64,000 bases of DNA from assembly GCF_016107395.1 (NCBI RefSeq), contig NZ_JAAIKO010000005.1:310001-374000 (forward strand), written 5' to 3'. Of this stretch, positions 51,147 to 60,332 are shown in pieces. A program made the translations under genes and the position numbers. Under the pieces are notes generated by a model. That model saw only the letters and a list, made by a program, of their open reading frames with translations. It ran no database searches and was not told where the DNA came from. Each line of letters opens with the position of its first letter. Positions within the stretch are counted from its first letter, which is position 1. This stretch comes from Streptomyces fildesensis (lineage in GTDB: Bacteria; Actinomycetota; Actinomycetes; Streptomycetales; Streptomycetaceae).

Positions 51147-51814
51147 GCGGCGCCGCCCCCGTTCGCACCGGCGACGGCGTCGGCCGCGTCGGCCTCCGCC
51201 GCCTCTCGGCGCACGGTGACGACCCGCTGGATCAGGGTCACCAGGCTGCCCGCGGCGACGACCCACAGCGCGATCGGCAGAAGCCACTCGATATAGGGAA
51301 CGCCGAACTTGTGCAGCCCGGCGAGACCGCACAGGACGAGGGTGATGACGAGCCGCTCGGCACGCTCCACCAGCCCGTTGACGTTCACCGGCAGGCCGAT
51401 GGCCTCACCGCGGGCCTTGGTGTAGGACACCACCTGGCCGCTGGCGAGGCAGAAGATCGTCACCGCGCAGAGCACGAGGTCGTCACCGCCCCCGGCGTAC
51501 CAGAGCGCGAGCCCGCCGAAGACCGCCGAGTCGGCGACCCGGTCGAGGGTGGAGTCGAGGAAGGCGCCCCATCGGCTGGACACCCCGGACTGCCGCGCCA
51601 TGTTCCCGTCGACCAGGTCCGAGAAGACGAACAGGGTGATGACGACGGTGCCCCAGAAGAACTCGCCCATGGGGTAGAAGACCAGCGCACCCGCCATCAC
51701 TCCCCCGGTGCCGATGAGGGTCACCGCGTCGGGGGTGACCCCGATGCGCAGCAGGAACGAGGCGAACGGCGTGAGAACACGCGTGAAGAATGCACGCGCG
51801 TACTTGTTCAGCAT
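51143..51814 (-). CDS. pgsA: CDP-alcohol phosphotransferase, probably phosphatidylinositol phosphate synthase
   Basis: A 223-residue membrane enzyme with about six helices. The CDP-alcohol motif D-x2-D-G-x2-A-R-x8-G-x3-D-x3-D is complete in DLVDGNMARQSGVSSRW continuing GAFLDSTLDRVAD. In actinobacteria this gene next to pimA makes phosphatidylinositol phosphate, the PIM precursor. First gene of the three-gene operon; a 297-bp divergent region lies upstream. Confidence 0.88.
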   Translation of the reverse strand: MLNKYARAFFTRVLTPFASFLLRIGVTPDAVTLIGTGGVMAGALVFYPMGEFFWGTVVITLFVFSDLVDGNMARQSGVSSRWGAFLDSTLDRVADSAVFGGLALWYAGGGDDLVLCAVTIFCLASGQVVSYTKARGEAIGLPVNVNGLVERAERLVITLVLCGLAGLHKFGVPYIEWLLPIALWVVAAGSLVTLIQRVVTVRREAAEADAADAVAGANGGGAA

Positions 51815-52111
51815 GGCCTTCCCGGATGGATCGGTGGATGTCGGCTGGCCCGGTCGGCCACTGGACGGCCCATCGTAGCCAGCCCTCGTCGTCCGTATGC
51901 GGGAGGCACCCGCCGGTACCCTGGGGACGTACGACGTATGGACGCACCGTGACCGCCGTGGGAAGGTCGGATAACCGCGGGCGTCGCCGGAAACCCTCCC
52001 TTTGTACCCCGTCCCGGGGCACCTCCGGTGCGGTCTCCCGTGACGTTGCGCGTTTGTGCCCCTGCAGAGGGCGCGGTCCCCCATGCAGTGACGGACATGG
52101 AGGCGAGACCC
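51815..52111. other. divergent promoter region between pgsA and the EF-G-like gene
   Basis: 297 bp without a credible gene. It must hold promoters in both directions. Visible features are a short palindromic run around TACGACGTA (about 51929-51940) and a small GC hairpin CCCCGTCCCGGGG. No recognised operator or riboswitch was found. Confidence 0.6.
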
Positions 52112-54328
52112 GTGGGTGGAGCAGCCGACAGGAGAGACGTACATCCAGGAGCCGCCGGAAGGGCACCGGCGGCCGGCCGGCCCGAGAAGGTGCGCAATGT
52201 GGTGCTGGTCGGCCACAGCGGAGCGGGCAAGACCACACTCGTCGAGGCCCTGGCGCTGGCAACCGGCGCGGTGAACCGGGCAGGGCGGGTGGAGGACGGC
52301 GGATCGATCTCCGATCATGACGAGATCGAGCAGCGGCAGCAGCGGTCGGTGCAGCTGTCTCTTGTGCCGGTCCTCTGGGGCGATATCAAGATAAATCTGC
52401 TGGACACTCCCGGATACGCCGACTTCGTCGGGGAGTTGAGGGCCGGTCTGCGAGCAGCGGACGCGGCCCTCTTCGTCGTTTCGGCGGCGCAGGACGCCTC
52501 GGGCGTGGGCGGCGCGACCCGGTTGGTGTGGGACGAGTGCGCGGCGGTCGGGATGCCGCGGGCCGTGGTGGTGACGCATCTGGAGGCGGCCCGGTCCGAC
52601 TTCGACGAGATGACGGCGCTGTGCGCCCGGGTCCTCGGCGACGACTCCCCCGAGTCGGTGCTGCCGCTGTACCTGCCGCTGCACGGCGAGCAGGGCCCGG
52701 ACGGGCACGCCCCGGTCACCGGGCTGATCGGGCTGCTGTCGCAGCGGGTCTTCGACTACTCGACGGGCGAGCGGACCGAGCGGGCCCCCGAGCCCGGGGA
52801 GGTGCCGCTGATCGAGGAGGCCCGCAACCGGCTCATCGAGGGGATCATCGCCGAGAGCGAGGACGAGACCCTGATGGACCGCTACCTCAGCGGCGAGGAA
52901 CTGGACCTCAAGACCCTCACCGAGGACCTGGAACGGGCGGTCGCCCGCGGCACGTTCCACCCGGTGCTCGCCGCCGCCCCCGCGGCCGACGGCGCCCGGC
53001 AGGGGCTCGGCACCCTGGAGCTGCTGGAACTGATCACCGGCGGCTTCCCGACCCCGCTGGAGCGCGAGGCGCCACCGGTGAGCGCCCTGCAGGGTGGCCC
53101 GTGCCCGCCGCTGACCTGCGATCCCGACGGGCCGCTCGCCGCCGAGGTGGTGAAGACCTCCTCCGACCCGTACGTCGGGCGGATCAGCCTGGTGCGGGTC
53201 TTCTCCGGGACGCTGCGGCCGGACGAGACGGTCCATGTCTCGGGGCACGGCATGGAGGACCGCGGGCACGCGGACCATGACGTGGACGAGCGGGTGGGCG
53301 CGCTGTCCTCGCCCTTCGGCAAGCAGCAGCGCGGGGTGGCGAGCTGTGTCGCGGGCGATCTGGCCTGCGTCGCCAAACTGACCCGCGCCGAGACCGGCGA
53401 CACCCTCTCGGCCAAGGACCGGCCGCTGCTCATGGAGCCGTGGGTGATGCCCGACCCGCTGCTCCCGGTGGCCATCCAGGCGCACAGCAAGGCCGACGAG
53501 GACAAGCTCTCGCAGGGTCTGGCGCGGCTCGTCGCCGAGGATCCCACGATGCGTCTCGAGCAGAACCCGGACACCCGGCAGGTGGTCCTGTGGTGCCTGG
53601 GCGAGGCGCATGCCGATGTCGCGCTGGAACGGCTGCGCAGCCGCTACGGGGTCCAGGTGGACGCCGTGCAGCACCGGGTGTCGCTGCGCGAGACGTTCGG
53701 TGAGCAGGCCACCGCGCGCGGCCGGCACGTCAAACAGTCCGGCGGGCACGGCCAGTTCGCGATCTGCGAGATCCAGGTCGATCCGCTGCCGGCCGGCTCC
53801 GGCATCGAGTTCGTCGACAAGGTGATCGGCGGCGCGGTACCGCGGCAGTTCATCCCGTCGGTGGAGAAGGGCGTCCGCGCGCAGGCCGCCCGGGGTGTGG
53901 CCCTCGGCCACCCGGTGGTGGACATCCGGGTCACCCTCACCGACGGCAAGGCGCACTCGGTGGACTCCTCCGACGCCGCGTTCCAGACCGCCGGGGCGCT
54001 CGCCATGCGGGAGGCGGCCGCCGGGGCCAGGATCGACCTGCTGGAACCGGTCGTCGAGGTCGGGGTGCTGGTCTCCGACGACTACGTCGGTTCGGTGATG
54101 AGCGATCTTTCCGGACGGCGCGGCCGGGTCCTGGGCAACGAACCGGCCGGTCCTGGCCGCACCCTGGTGCGGGCCGAGGTGCCGGAGATCGAGATCGGCC
54201 GGTACGCCGTCGACCTGCGGTCCCTGTCGCACGGCACCGGCCGCTTCAGCCGCGCGTACGCCCGCCACGAGCCGATGCCCCCGCCGCTCGCGGCCAAGCT
54301 CAGGGAACAGGCGGATTCCGCCAAGTAA
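52112..54328 (+). CDS. elongation factor G-like GTPase with degenerate G motifs
   Basis: About 738 residues with EF-G domain order: G domain, domain II (DPYVGRISLVRVFSGTLRPDE), III, IV (VSLRETFGEQATARGRHVKQ) and V (VGVLVSDDYVGSVMSDLSGR). Walker A GHSGAGKT (34-41) and G3 DTPG (98-101) are kept. Switch I, normally RGITI, reads RSVQL, losing the Mg-binding Thr, and G4 NKxD is replaced by THLE (155-158). This is the FusA2-like group of unknown role, found beside a canonical fusA elsewhere in actinobacterial genomes. GTG 52112-52114 chosen because GGAGG lies 8 nt upstream; ATG 52097 lacks a site. Confidence 0.85.
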   Translation: MGGAADRRDVHPGAAGRAPAAGRPEKVRNVVLVGHSGAGKTTLVEALALATGAVNRAGRVEDGGSISDHDEIEQRQQRSVQLSLVPVLWGDIKINLLDTPGYADFVGELRAGLRAADAALFVVSAAQDASGVGGATRLVWDECAAVGMPRAVVVTHLEAARSDFDEMTALCARVLGDDSPESVLPLYLPLHGEQGPDGHAPVTGLIGLLSQRVFDYSTGERTERAPEPGEVPLIEEARNRLIEGIIAESEDETLMDRYLSGEELDLKTLTEDLERAVARGTFHPVLAAAPAADGARQGLGTLELLELITGGFPTPLEREAPPVSALQGGPCPPLTCDPDGPLAAEVVKTSSDPYVGRISLVRVFSGTLRPDETVHVSGHGMEDRGHADHDVDERVGALSSPFGKQQRGVASCVAGDLACVAKLTRAETGDTLSAKDRPLLMEPWVMPDPLLPVAIQAHSKADEDKLSQGLARLVAEDPTMRLEQNPDTRQVVLWCLGEAHADVALERLRSRYGVQVDAVQHRVSLRETFGEQATARGRHVKQSGGHGQFAICEIQVDPLPAGSGIEFVDKVIGGAVPRQFIPSVEKGVRAQAARGVALGHPVVDIRVTLTDGKAHSVDSSDAAFQTAGALAMREAAAGARIDLLEPVVEVGVLVSDDYVGSVMSDLSGRRGRVLGNEPAGPGRTLVRAEVPEIEIGRYAVDLRSLSHGTGRFSRAYARHEPMPPPLAAKLREQADSAK

Positions 54329-54488
54329 CGCCGCAGGAAGGCCGGTCGGCGGTCCGTGTGCACCCCGCGCGGACCGCCGCGCCGATACTGTGGGCATTGC
54401 TCCAGAAGTGTGACGGCCCCGCTCGCGGGGAATGGGCCGGTGGAGCCGTTGTGCCCGCGGGGTCGTGTGGGGGAATGAGGGGGCGGTA

Positions 54489-56138
54489 GTGGCAGACGGC
54501 AAGGGGTTCGACTTCAGCCCCGGGGCGCAGGTCCCGCTGATCGGTACGGAGGGCGGCACCGCCGCAACCCAGGCCCTGTCGTCCGCGGCCTATCGGGACT
54601 CCCCGGTCGAGGACCTCAGGAAGGCCAACGAGGACGCGGTCTTCACCCCTCCCCGGCTCTCGCTCTTCGAGCCCAACCTCGGTGAGGCGTTCGCCCGTTC
54701 CGTCCAGGTGCGGATGCTCGGCGCGGCGCGCGGCGAACTCGTGCAGTCCTTCGGTGCCGAACCGCAGTCCGTCGTCGAGCACTGTCTCGCCGCGAACCGG
54801 ATCCGGCAGGAGCGCGACAACCGGCTGACGATCGTGATGGCCGTCTTCGGGCTGCTGTTCCTGCCCGGGGTGCTGATCTGGCTCGGCGCGTTCCAGCTGC
54901 GCAGGTCGCTGGCGAAGGCGCAGGACTCGAAGGCGGGCCCGCTGGGCGCGGTGATCCTGCTGATCGTCGTCGCGTTCGCCGCCCTGCTCATCATCAAGCC
55001 GCCGCTGACCGGGTTCTGGCGCCAGTACCTGCGCGTCATGATGCTCGTACCGGTGCTGGGCTGGTTCTGGGCCAAGCGCATCTGCGAGCAGACCGCGAAG
55101 GACCTGCGCGAGCGCTGGGCCGGCCTGGTCTCCGGCACCGGCGTCGGCGCCAAGATCCCCGAGGCCGTACCGCGCAACCCGAACCAGACCAGGGCGGAGA
55201 CGCTGCGGCAGAGCCTGGCGAAGCTCTCCGCCGAGCAGAACAGCAACGTGGTCTTCTATGCGGGCCCCAAGGGAATACTGGGCATGGGCACCCGCTGGGG
55301 CAGCTGGCAGATGGCCGAGGAGCTGGTGCCACGCGACGGCCTCGCCGAGATCCACCCCTTCCGCAGCTGGGACGTCATCCGCGCCATCCACGACAAACTG
55401 CGGATGCTGGAGCGCGGCCCGCTGCACACCGGAGGCTTCCCCAAGGCGTCGATACGGCACTGGGTCGTCGCCCCGACCGGGGAGAACGCCAAGGCCATCT
55501 CCCGGCCCACCGGCGCCGAGGTCGAGGCGTTCACCGTCAAGGACTTCGAGATCCAGCGGATCTGCAACAACCAGCAGTTCGGCAAGGGCAACCGGCACTA
55601 CCTCGGCATCCAGTTCGTCCTGTGGGACGGCCAGTTGGTGATAACGCTGATGGTCACGGTGACCGTGCTGGCGCAGACCCTGCGGGTCGAGGTGACGGGC
55701 CACGCGCTGGGCCCCGTGCACCCGATCTTCACCGCACCGCCGGCGCCCAACTCCAAGACCGTCTCGCACCCGGTCAAGTTCTGGGAGACCCACACGGTGC
55801 AGCTACCGCTGATCCACCCCGGCGAGGTGGTCCGGCTGGCGGCCCGCGCGCCGCTCACCCGGTTCCCCAGCGTGCTGGACCACCTCGGCGGCACGCTCGC
55901 ACTGCCCGAGCCGTTCGGCCTCCGGCACACCTGGGCGGACAAGCCGTGGAAGCACCGCTTCATGGCCGACGACGCGCTGCGCGCCGCGACCCCGGTGCTG
56001 CGCGCGGTGCACGCCGCGGCGATCCACGTCATGAAGGAGAACGGCGTCGACACCTCGCACTTCACCAACCGCTCGCTGATGCTGAGCGGCCTGGTCCAGG
56101 GCGCGGAACCCCGCAAGGCGGACGCGTACGACGCGTAA
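54489..56138 (+). CDS. membrane protein of unknown function
   Basis: A 549-residue protein. After about 110 soluble residues come two or three transmembrane helices (LTIVMAVFGLLFLPGVLIWL; AVILLIVVAFAALLII; LRVMMLVPVLGWFWA), then a roughly 340-residue soluble C-terminal region with no recognised motif (NVVFYAGPKGILGMGTRWGS, AISRPTGAEVEAFTVKDFEI). The C-terminal part looks folded rather than low-complexity. GTG start with GAGGGGG upstream. It follows the EF-G-like gene by 160 bp and is followed by a large palindrome. Function unknown. Confidence 0.75.
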   Translation: MADGKGFDFSPGAQVPLIGTEGGTAATQALSSAAYRDSPVEDLRKANEDAVFTPPRLSLFEPNLGEAFARSVQVRMLGAARGELVQSFGAEPQSVVEHCLAANRIRQERDNRLTIVMAVFGLLFLPGVLIWLGAFQLRRSLAKAQDSKAGPLGAVILLIVVAFAALLIIKPPLTGFWRQYLRVMMLVPVLGWFWAKRICEQTAKDLRERWAGLVSGTGVGAKIPEAVPRNPNQTRAETLRQSLAKLSAEQNSNVVFYAGPKGILGMGTRWGSWQMAEELVPRDGLAEIHPFRSWDVIRAIHDKLRMLERGPLHTGGFPKASIRHWVVAPTGENAKAISRPTGAEVEAFTVKDFEIQRICNNQQFGKGNRHYLGIQFVLWDGQLVITLMVTVTVLAQTLRVEVTGHALGPVHPIFTAPPAPNSKTVSHPVKFWETHTVQLPLIHPGEVVRLAARAPLTRFPSVLDHLGGTLALPEPFGLRHTWADKPWKHRFMADDALRAATPVLRAVHAAAIHVMKENGVDTSHFTNRSLMLSGLVQGAEPRKADAYDA

Positions 56139-56174
56139 AGCCTGTCCGGCGGATCATGGGCACACCGGACGGAA

Positions 56175-56283
56175 GGGGGCCGGGGCCGCAGGGGTGGGTT
56201 TCGAAATGCTGCCGAGCTATTTGTGGGCCGCCAGGCCCGTAAATAGTCGATTTCGGACCCCTGCCCCGGAGGTCCCGGCCCCC
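56175..56283. repeat. 109-nt composite palindrome
   Basis: Four nested stems share one axis: GGGGGCCGGG (56175-56184) with CCCGGCCCCC (56274-56283), 10 bp perfect; GCAGGGGT (56188-56195) with ACCCCTGC (56257-56264), 8 bp perfect; CGAAAT (56202-56207) with ATTTCG (56250-56255); and CTATTTGTGGGCC (56217-56229) with GGCCCGTAAATAG (56234-56246), 13 bp counting two G-U pairs, closed by a GCCA loop. It fills most of the 169-bp space between convergent genes. It may end transcription both ways, but its length and AT-rich inner stems are unlike the simple GC hairpins elsewhere in this window. Confidence 0.8.
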
Positions 56284-56307
56284 GACCCACGACGCACCCG
56301 GCAGGGA

Positions 56308-56853
56308 CTAGTGCGGCCAGACGTCCGCGAGCATCTTGCGGGTGTCTGCCAGCAGTTGCGGCAGGACCCGGGTGTGCCCGATGACCGGCATGAAGTTGGT
56401 GTCGCCGCCCCAGCGCGGCACCACGTGCTGGTGCAGATGCGCGGCGATCCCCGCGCCCGCCGCCCCGCCCTGGTTCATGCCGATGTTGAAGCCGTGCGCC
56501 CCGGACGCGGTGCGCAGCGCCGTCATCGCGCGCTTGGTCAGCCCGGCCAGCTCGGCGGTCTCCGCCAGATCCAGCTCGGTGTAGTCCGCGACGTGCCGGT
56601 AGGGGACCACCATCAGGTGGCCGCCGTTGTACGGGTAGAGGTTGAGCACCGCGTAGACGTGCTCGCCCCGCGCGACGATCAGGCCGTCCTCATCGGATTT
56701 GGACGGGATCGAGCAGAACGGACATCCGTCGCCGGCCTCCGGGCCGGTCGGCTTGTTCTCACCCTGGATGTACGCCATACGGTGCGGGGTCCACAGGCGC
56801 TGGAACGCGTCCTGCGTACCCACTCCGATCTGCTGCTCCGGCTCACTCGTCAT
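56308..56853 (-). CDS. HIT family protein
   Basis: A 181-residue histidine-triad nucleotide hydrolase/transferase. The triad is HLHQHVVPRW, preceded by NIGMNQGGAAGAGIAAH; CPFCSIP near residue 45 with later His residues probably binds zinc, as in AP4A phosphorylase-like HIT proteins of actinobacteria. ATG at 56851-56853 (MTSEPEQQ) chosen; in-frame codons upstream have no family similarity. It lies downstream of thrS but beyond a strong terminator. Confidence 0.92.
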   Translation of the reverse strand: MTSEPEQQIGVGTQDAFQRLWTPHRMAYIQGENKPTGPEAGDGCPFCSIPSKSDEDGLIVARGEHVYAVLNLYPYNGGHLMVVPYRHVADYTELDLAETAELAGLTKRAMTALRTASGAHGFNIGMNQGGAAGAGIAAHLHQHVVPRWGGDTNFMPVIGHTRVLPQLLADTRKMLADVWPH

Positions 56854-56915
56854 GCCGATCAGCATAGGACTTCCGGGTCCCGCCACGTGGCGCAGGGGCG
56901 GTTCCCACGGCAACG

Positions 56916-56960
56916 CGCAGGCCCCTGGGGTGCGAGTCGCTCGCGCCCCAGGGGCCTGCG
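56916..56960 (-). terminator. terminator of thrS
   Basis: A 21-bp stem with one G-U pair and a TCG loop (left arm 56916-56936, right arm 56940-56960), 15 bp past the thrS stop. It insulates the HIT gene from thrS. Confidence 0.82.
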
Positions 56961-56975
56961 GTCGTACGCCGTGTG

Positions 56976-58955
56976 TCAGACCTGGACGCGGTCCTCGACG
57001 GCCTTGGCGATCTCGGCGACGGCCTCGTCGACCGGCACGCCGTTCTTCTGGGTGCCGTCGCGGTAGCGGAAGGAGACCGCGCCGGCCTCCATGTCCTCGT
57101 CACCCGCGATGATCATGAAGGGCACCTTGGCCTTCTGGGCGTTGCGGATCTTCTTCTGCATGCGGTCCGAGGAGGCGTCCACGTCGACCCGCAGCCCGAG
57201 GGCCTTCGCCTTGGCGGCGAACTCCTGCAGGTACGGGACGTGCGCGTCACCGATCGGGATGCAGGTCGCCTGCACCGGCGCCAGCCAGGCCGGGAAGGCA
57301 CCCGCGTAGTGCTCAAGGAGCACCGCGAAGAACCGCTCGATCGAGCCGAAGAGCGCACGGTGGATCATCACCGGACGCTGCTTGGAACCGTCGCCGGAGG
57401 TGTACTCCAGGTTGAAGCGCTCCGGCAGGTTGAAGTCGACCTGGATGGTCGACATCTGCCAGGTCCGGCCGATGGCGTCGCGCGCCTGGACGGAGATCTT
57501 CGGGCCGTAGAAGGCGGCGCCGCCCGGGTCCATGACCAGTTCGAGGCCCTGCTTCTCCGCGGCCTTGCGCAGCGTCTCGGTGGCCTCGTCCCAGTTCTCG
57601 TCCGACCCGATGAACTTCTCCGGGTCCTTGGTCGAGAGCTCGAGGTAGAAGTCCTCCAGGCCGTAGTCGCGCAGCAGGTTCAGCACGAAGGTGAGGGTCG
57701 AGTCGAGCTCGTCCGCCATCTGCTCCTTGGTGCAGTAGATGTGCGCGTCGTCCTGGGTGAAGCCGCGGGCGCGGGTGAGGCCGTGCACGACACCGGACTT
57801 CTCGTACCGGTACACGGTGCCGAACTCGAAGAGCCGCAGGGGCAGTTCACGGTAGGACCGGCCCCGGGCGTCGAAGATCAGGTTGTGCATCGGGCAGTTC
57901 ATGGGCTTGAGGTAGTAGTCGGTGCCCTCGTCGAGCTGCATGGGCGGGTACATGCCGTCGGCGTACCAGTCCAGGTGCCCGCTCTTCTCGAAGAGCGCGC
58001 CCTTGGTGGCGTGCGGGGTGTAGACGAACTCGTACCCCTCCTGCTCGTGCCGCTTGCGCGAGTAGTCCTCCATGACCCGGCGGATGACGCCGCCGCGCGG
58101 GTGGAAGACGGCCAGGCCGGACCCGATCTCCTCGGGGATCGAGAAGAGGTCCAGCTCGGAGCCGAGCTTGCGGTGGTCGCGCTTCTCGGCCTCGGCGAGG
58201 AACTCCAGATACGCCTTCAGCTCGTCCTTCGACGGCCACGCGGTGCCGTAGATGCGCTGCAGCTGCTTGTTCTTCTCGCTGCCGCGCCAGTACGCGGCGG
58301 CGCTGCGCATCAGCTTGAAGGCGGGGATGAGCCGGGTGCTGGGCAGGTGCGGGCCCCGGCAGAGGTCCTTCCAGCACAGCTCGCCGGTGCGGCTGTCGAT
58401 GTTGTCGTAGATGGTCAGCTCGCCCGCGCCGACCTCGACGTTCGCGCCGTCGTCGGAGGAGGCGGAGCCCTTGAGGCCGATCAGCTCCAGCTTGTACGGC
58501 TCGGCCGCCAGTTCCTCGCGGGCGTCGTCGTCGCTCACCACGCGGCGAGAGAAGCGCTGGCCACGCTTCTGGATCTCCTGCATCTTCTTCTCGATGCTCT
58601 TGAGGTCCTCCGGGGTGAAGGGGGTCTCGACGTCGAAGTCGTAGTAGAAGCCGTCCTTGATGGGCGGGCCGATTCCGAGCTTCGCCGACGGGAACAGCTC
58701 CTGCACGGCCTGGGCCATGACATGCGCGGCGGAGTGCCGCAGGATGTTCAGCCCGTCCTCGCTGGTCAGGGGGACGGCTTCGACCTCGTCGCCGTCGGCG
58801 ACCGGGTACGCCAGGTCCTTCAGCGCGCCGGCGACGCGCGCGGCGACGATGCTGCGGTCGCCGTCGAAGAGCTCTCCGGCGGTCGTCCCGGTCGTGACCA
58901 CCCGCTCTTCCCGCTCAACGGAATCGCGAATGATGATCACACGGACGTCTGACAC
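56976..58955 (-). CDS. thrS: threonine--tRNA ligase
   Basis: The 659-residue protein has TGS ([15 protein letters not shown] onward), editing domain ([18 protein letters not shown], and [10 protein letters not shown]), class II core with [10 protein letters not shown] (zinc Cys), [15 protein letters not shown], and the anticodon domain. GTG at 58953-58955 chosen: GGGAG lies 7 nt upstream and the product starts SDVRVI; an ATG seven codons upstream is less well placed. No T-box leader was recognised. Confidence 0.97.
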   Translation of the reverse strand: MSDVRVIIIRDSVEREERVVTTGTTAGELFDGDRSIVAARVAGALKDLAYPVADGDEVEAVPLTSEDGLNILRHSAAHVMAQAVQELFPSAKLGIGPPIKDGFYYDFDVETPFTPEDLKSIEKKMQEIQKRGQRFSRRVVSDDDAREELAAEPYKLELIGLKGSASSDDGANVEVGAGELTIYDNIDSRTGELCWKDLCRGPHLPSTRLIPAFKLMRSAAAYWRGSEKNKQLQRIYGTAWPSKDELKAYLEFLAEAEKRDHRKLGSELDLFSIPEEIGSGLAVFHPRGGVIRRVMEDYSRKRHEQEGYEFVYTPHATKGALFEKSGHLDWYADGMYPPMQLDEGTDYYLKPMNCPMHNLIFDARGRSYRELPLRLFEFGTVYRYEKSGVVHGLTRARGFTQDDAHIYCTKEQMADELDSTLTFVLNLLRDYGLEDFYLELSTKDPEKFIGSDENWDEATETLRKAAEKQGLELVMDPGGAAFYGPKISVQARDAIGRTWQMSTIQVDFNLPERFNLEYTSGDGSKQRPVMIHRALFGSIERFFAVLLEHYAGAFPAWLAPVQATCIPIGDAHVPYLQEFAAKAKALGLRVDVDASSDRMQKKIRNAQKAKVPFMIIAGDEDMEAGAVSFRYRDGTQKNGVPVDEAVAEIAKAVEDRVQV

Positions 58956-59078
58956 CGGTTCTCTCCCATGACTCAATACCGCACGGCGGCGGATGCCGCA
59001 CGGGTGAATCGTACCGAGCCCGGCGGGTCCGCCGCGAAGTGATGGGGGGCGGTGAGCGACCGAGAGGCCGTTCCCGCG

Positions 59079-60332
59079 TCAGGAGTCTCCGCCGCAGGCG
59101 TCCTCGAAGGTGTCGACGCCGCCGTGCAGCGACTTCAGCAGCCGGTCCCGTTCGGCCTCGTCCACCTGGACCGGGGTGACGCCGACGGCCTCGGTGAGCC
59201 GGCGGAAGCCGCCGCGGCTCTCCAGCCGTCCGCTGACCCGGATCGGCAGTCCGACCAGGTGGGCGTGGGCGGCGATACGGTACTCCGCCTCGTCCAGCCG
59301 GACCCGGACCTGGCGGACGTCGGCGCCGGCGAGGACCCGGAGCCGGACCGAACCGCCGCCGGACGGGGTGGGCCGGCGCAGCCGGACGACGGTGCCCGTC
59401 ACCCGGACCGGGACCGACGGTTCGCGGCGCAGATAGCGGGCGCTCGCCGCCTCCAGGGCCGGCAGGTCACCGGGCGAGAACTCCACCGGCTCGGGACGGC
59501 TCGCGAAGCCGCCGGGCGGACCGGCCGCCGGTGACCAGGCGAGCGCCACCTCCATGCCCTCGGTGCCGCGCACCAGCCGGACCAGCGCCTCGGCCAGCTC
59601 ATGGCAGACGCCGAGGTCGACCGCGGCGTCGAACGCCTCCATCCCGCCGGTGGCGCGCTGGAGGTCCACCGCGTCCCGGGCCGCCTGCAGCGCCCGCAGC
59701 AGCGTCGAGGTCGCCGGCCGGCCCTCGGGGACGGGGGCGTACGCGGTGAGCAGATGGCCGCCGGTCACCGGCCCGACCAGGACCTGTTCCAGGAAGCCCG
59801 CGGCATGCGGCCCGTGCCGCTCGCCGAAGTACCCGGCGGTCTGCCGGGCGGCGCGCGCGGCGGCCAGCAGCATCGCCCGGGCGCCGGCCCGCAGCTGCTC
59901 GGCGGTGGTCCACGGCACCGCCTCGCCGATCCGCGGCACCTCGCGCCGCCAGCGGATCTCGTCGCCGGGGACGGTGAGGGCGAGCAGCACCTCGCGGGCG
60001 GACGGGGCGGCGGAGCGCGCGAGTGCGGTGAGCGCCTCACCGAGCAGGTCGGTGTTGTCCGCGTAGCCCGGGTCCGTGGTCCGGCCGCGGCGCGGACGGC
60101 CCTCGGGGACGAGCAGGCTGGTGCCGGTGCCGTTCCCCGTCGGCCGGCCGGCGTCCGCCCCCGCGTCCTGGAGCCGGACGGCGCTGCCGGGCGGGGTCCA
60201 GCGGCTGTAGCGGCCGGGGGCGCCGCCGCGCCGCTCCCAGCCGTGCCGGACGAGCAGCGCGGTCAGTACCGCGGGGTCGACCCGCTCGGGGTCGGGCAGA
60301 ACGGGCTCATCGGTGTCGGTGGGCCGGTGCAT
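59079..60332 (-). CDS. conserved protein of unknown function, coupled to the DUF4365 gene
   Basis: A 417-residue soluble protein that I do not recognise. The first half is Ala/Arg-rich and helical (LLGEALTALARSAAPSAREV, AEQLRAGARAMLLAAARAAR). The last 110 residues alternate beta-strands in an OB- or barrel-like pattern (VRVTGTVVRLRRPTP, VRVRLDEAEYRIAAHAHLVG, IRVSGRLESRGGFRRLTEAV). No catalytic motif is visible. The ATG overlaps the DUF4365 stop by one base (TGATG), so the two products are made together and probably act together. Confidence 0.7.
   Translation of the reverse strand: MHRPTDTDEPVLPDPERVDPAVLTALLVRHGWERRGGAPGRYSRWTPPGSAVRLQDAGADAGRPTGNGTGTSLLVPEGRPRRGRTTDPGYADNTDLLGEALTALARSAAPSAREVLLALTVPGDEIRWRREVPRIGEAVPWTTAEQLRAGARAMLLAAARAARQTAGYFGERHGPHAAGFLEQVLVGPVTGGHLLTAYAPVPEGRPATSTLLRALQAARDAVDLQRATGGMEAFDAAVDLGVCHELAEALVRLVRGTEGMEVALAWSPAAGPPGGFASRPEPVEFSPGDLPALEAASARYLRREPSVPVRVTGTVVRLRRPTPSGGGSVRLRVLAGADVRQVRVRLDEAEYRIAAHAHLVGLPIRVSGRLESRGGFRRLTEAVGVTPVQVDEAERDRLLKSLHGGVDTFEDACGGDS

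Noticed and set aside
51143-54559. Minus-strand open frame of about 1140 codons
   Set aside because: Only its last 223 codons are pgsA; the rest is the antisense of the EF-G-like gene.
58956-59078. T-box leader upstream of thrS
   Set aside because: Only about 100 bp are available and neither a specifier loop nor the T-box core sequence is visible.
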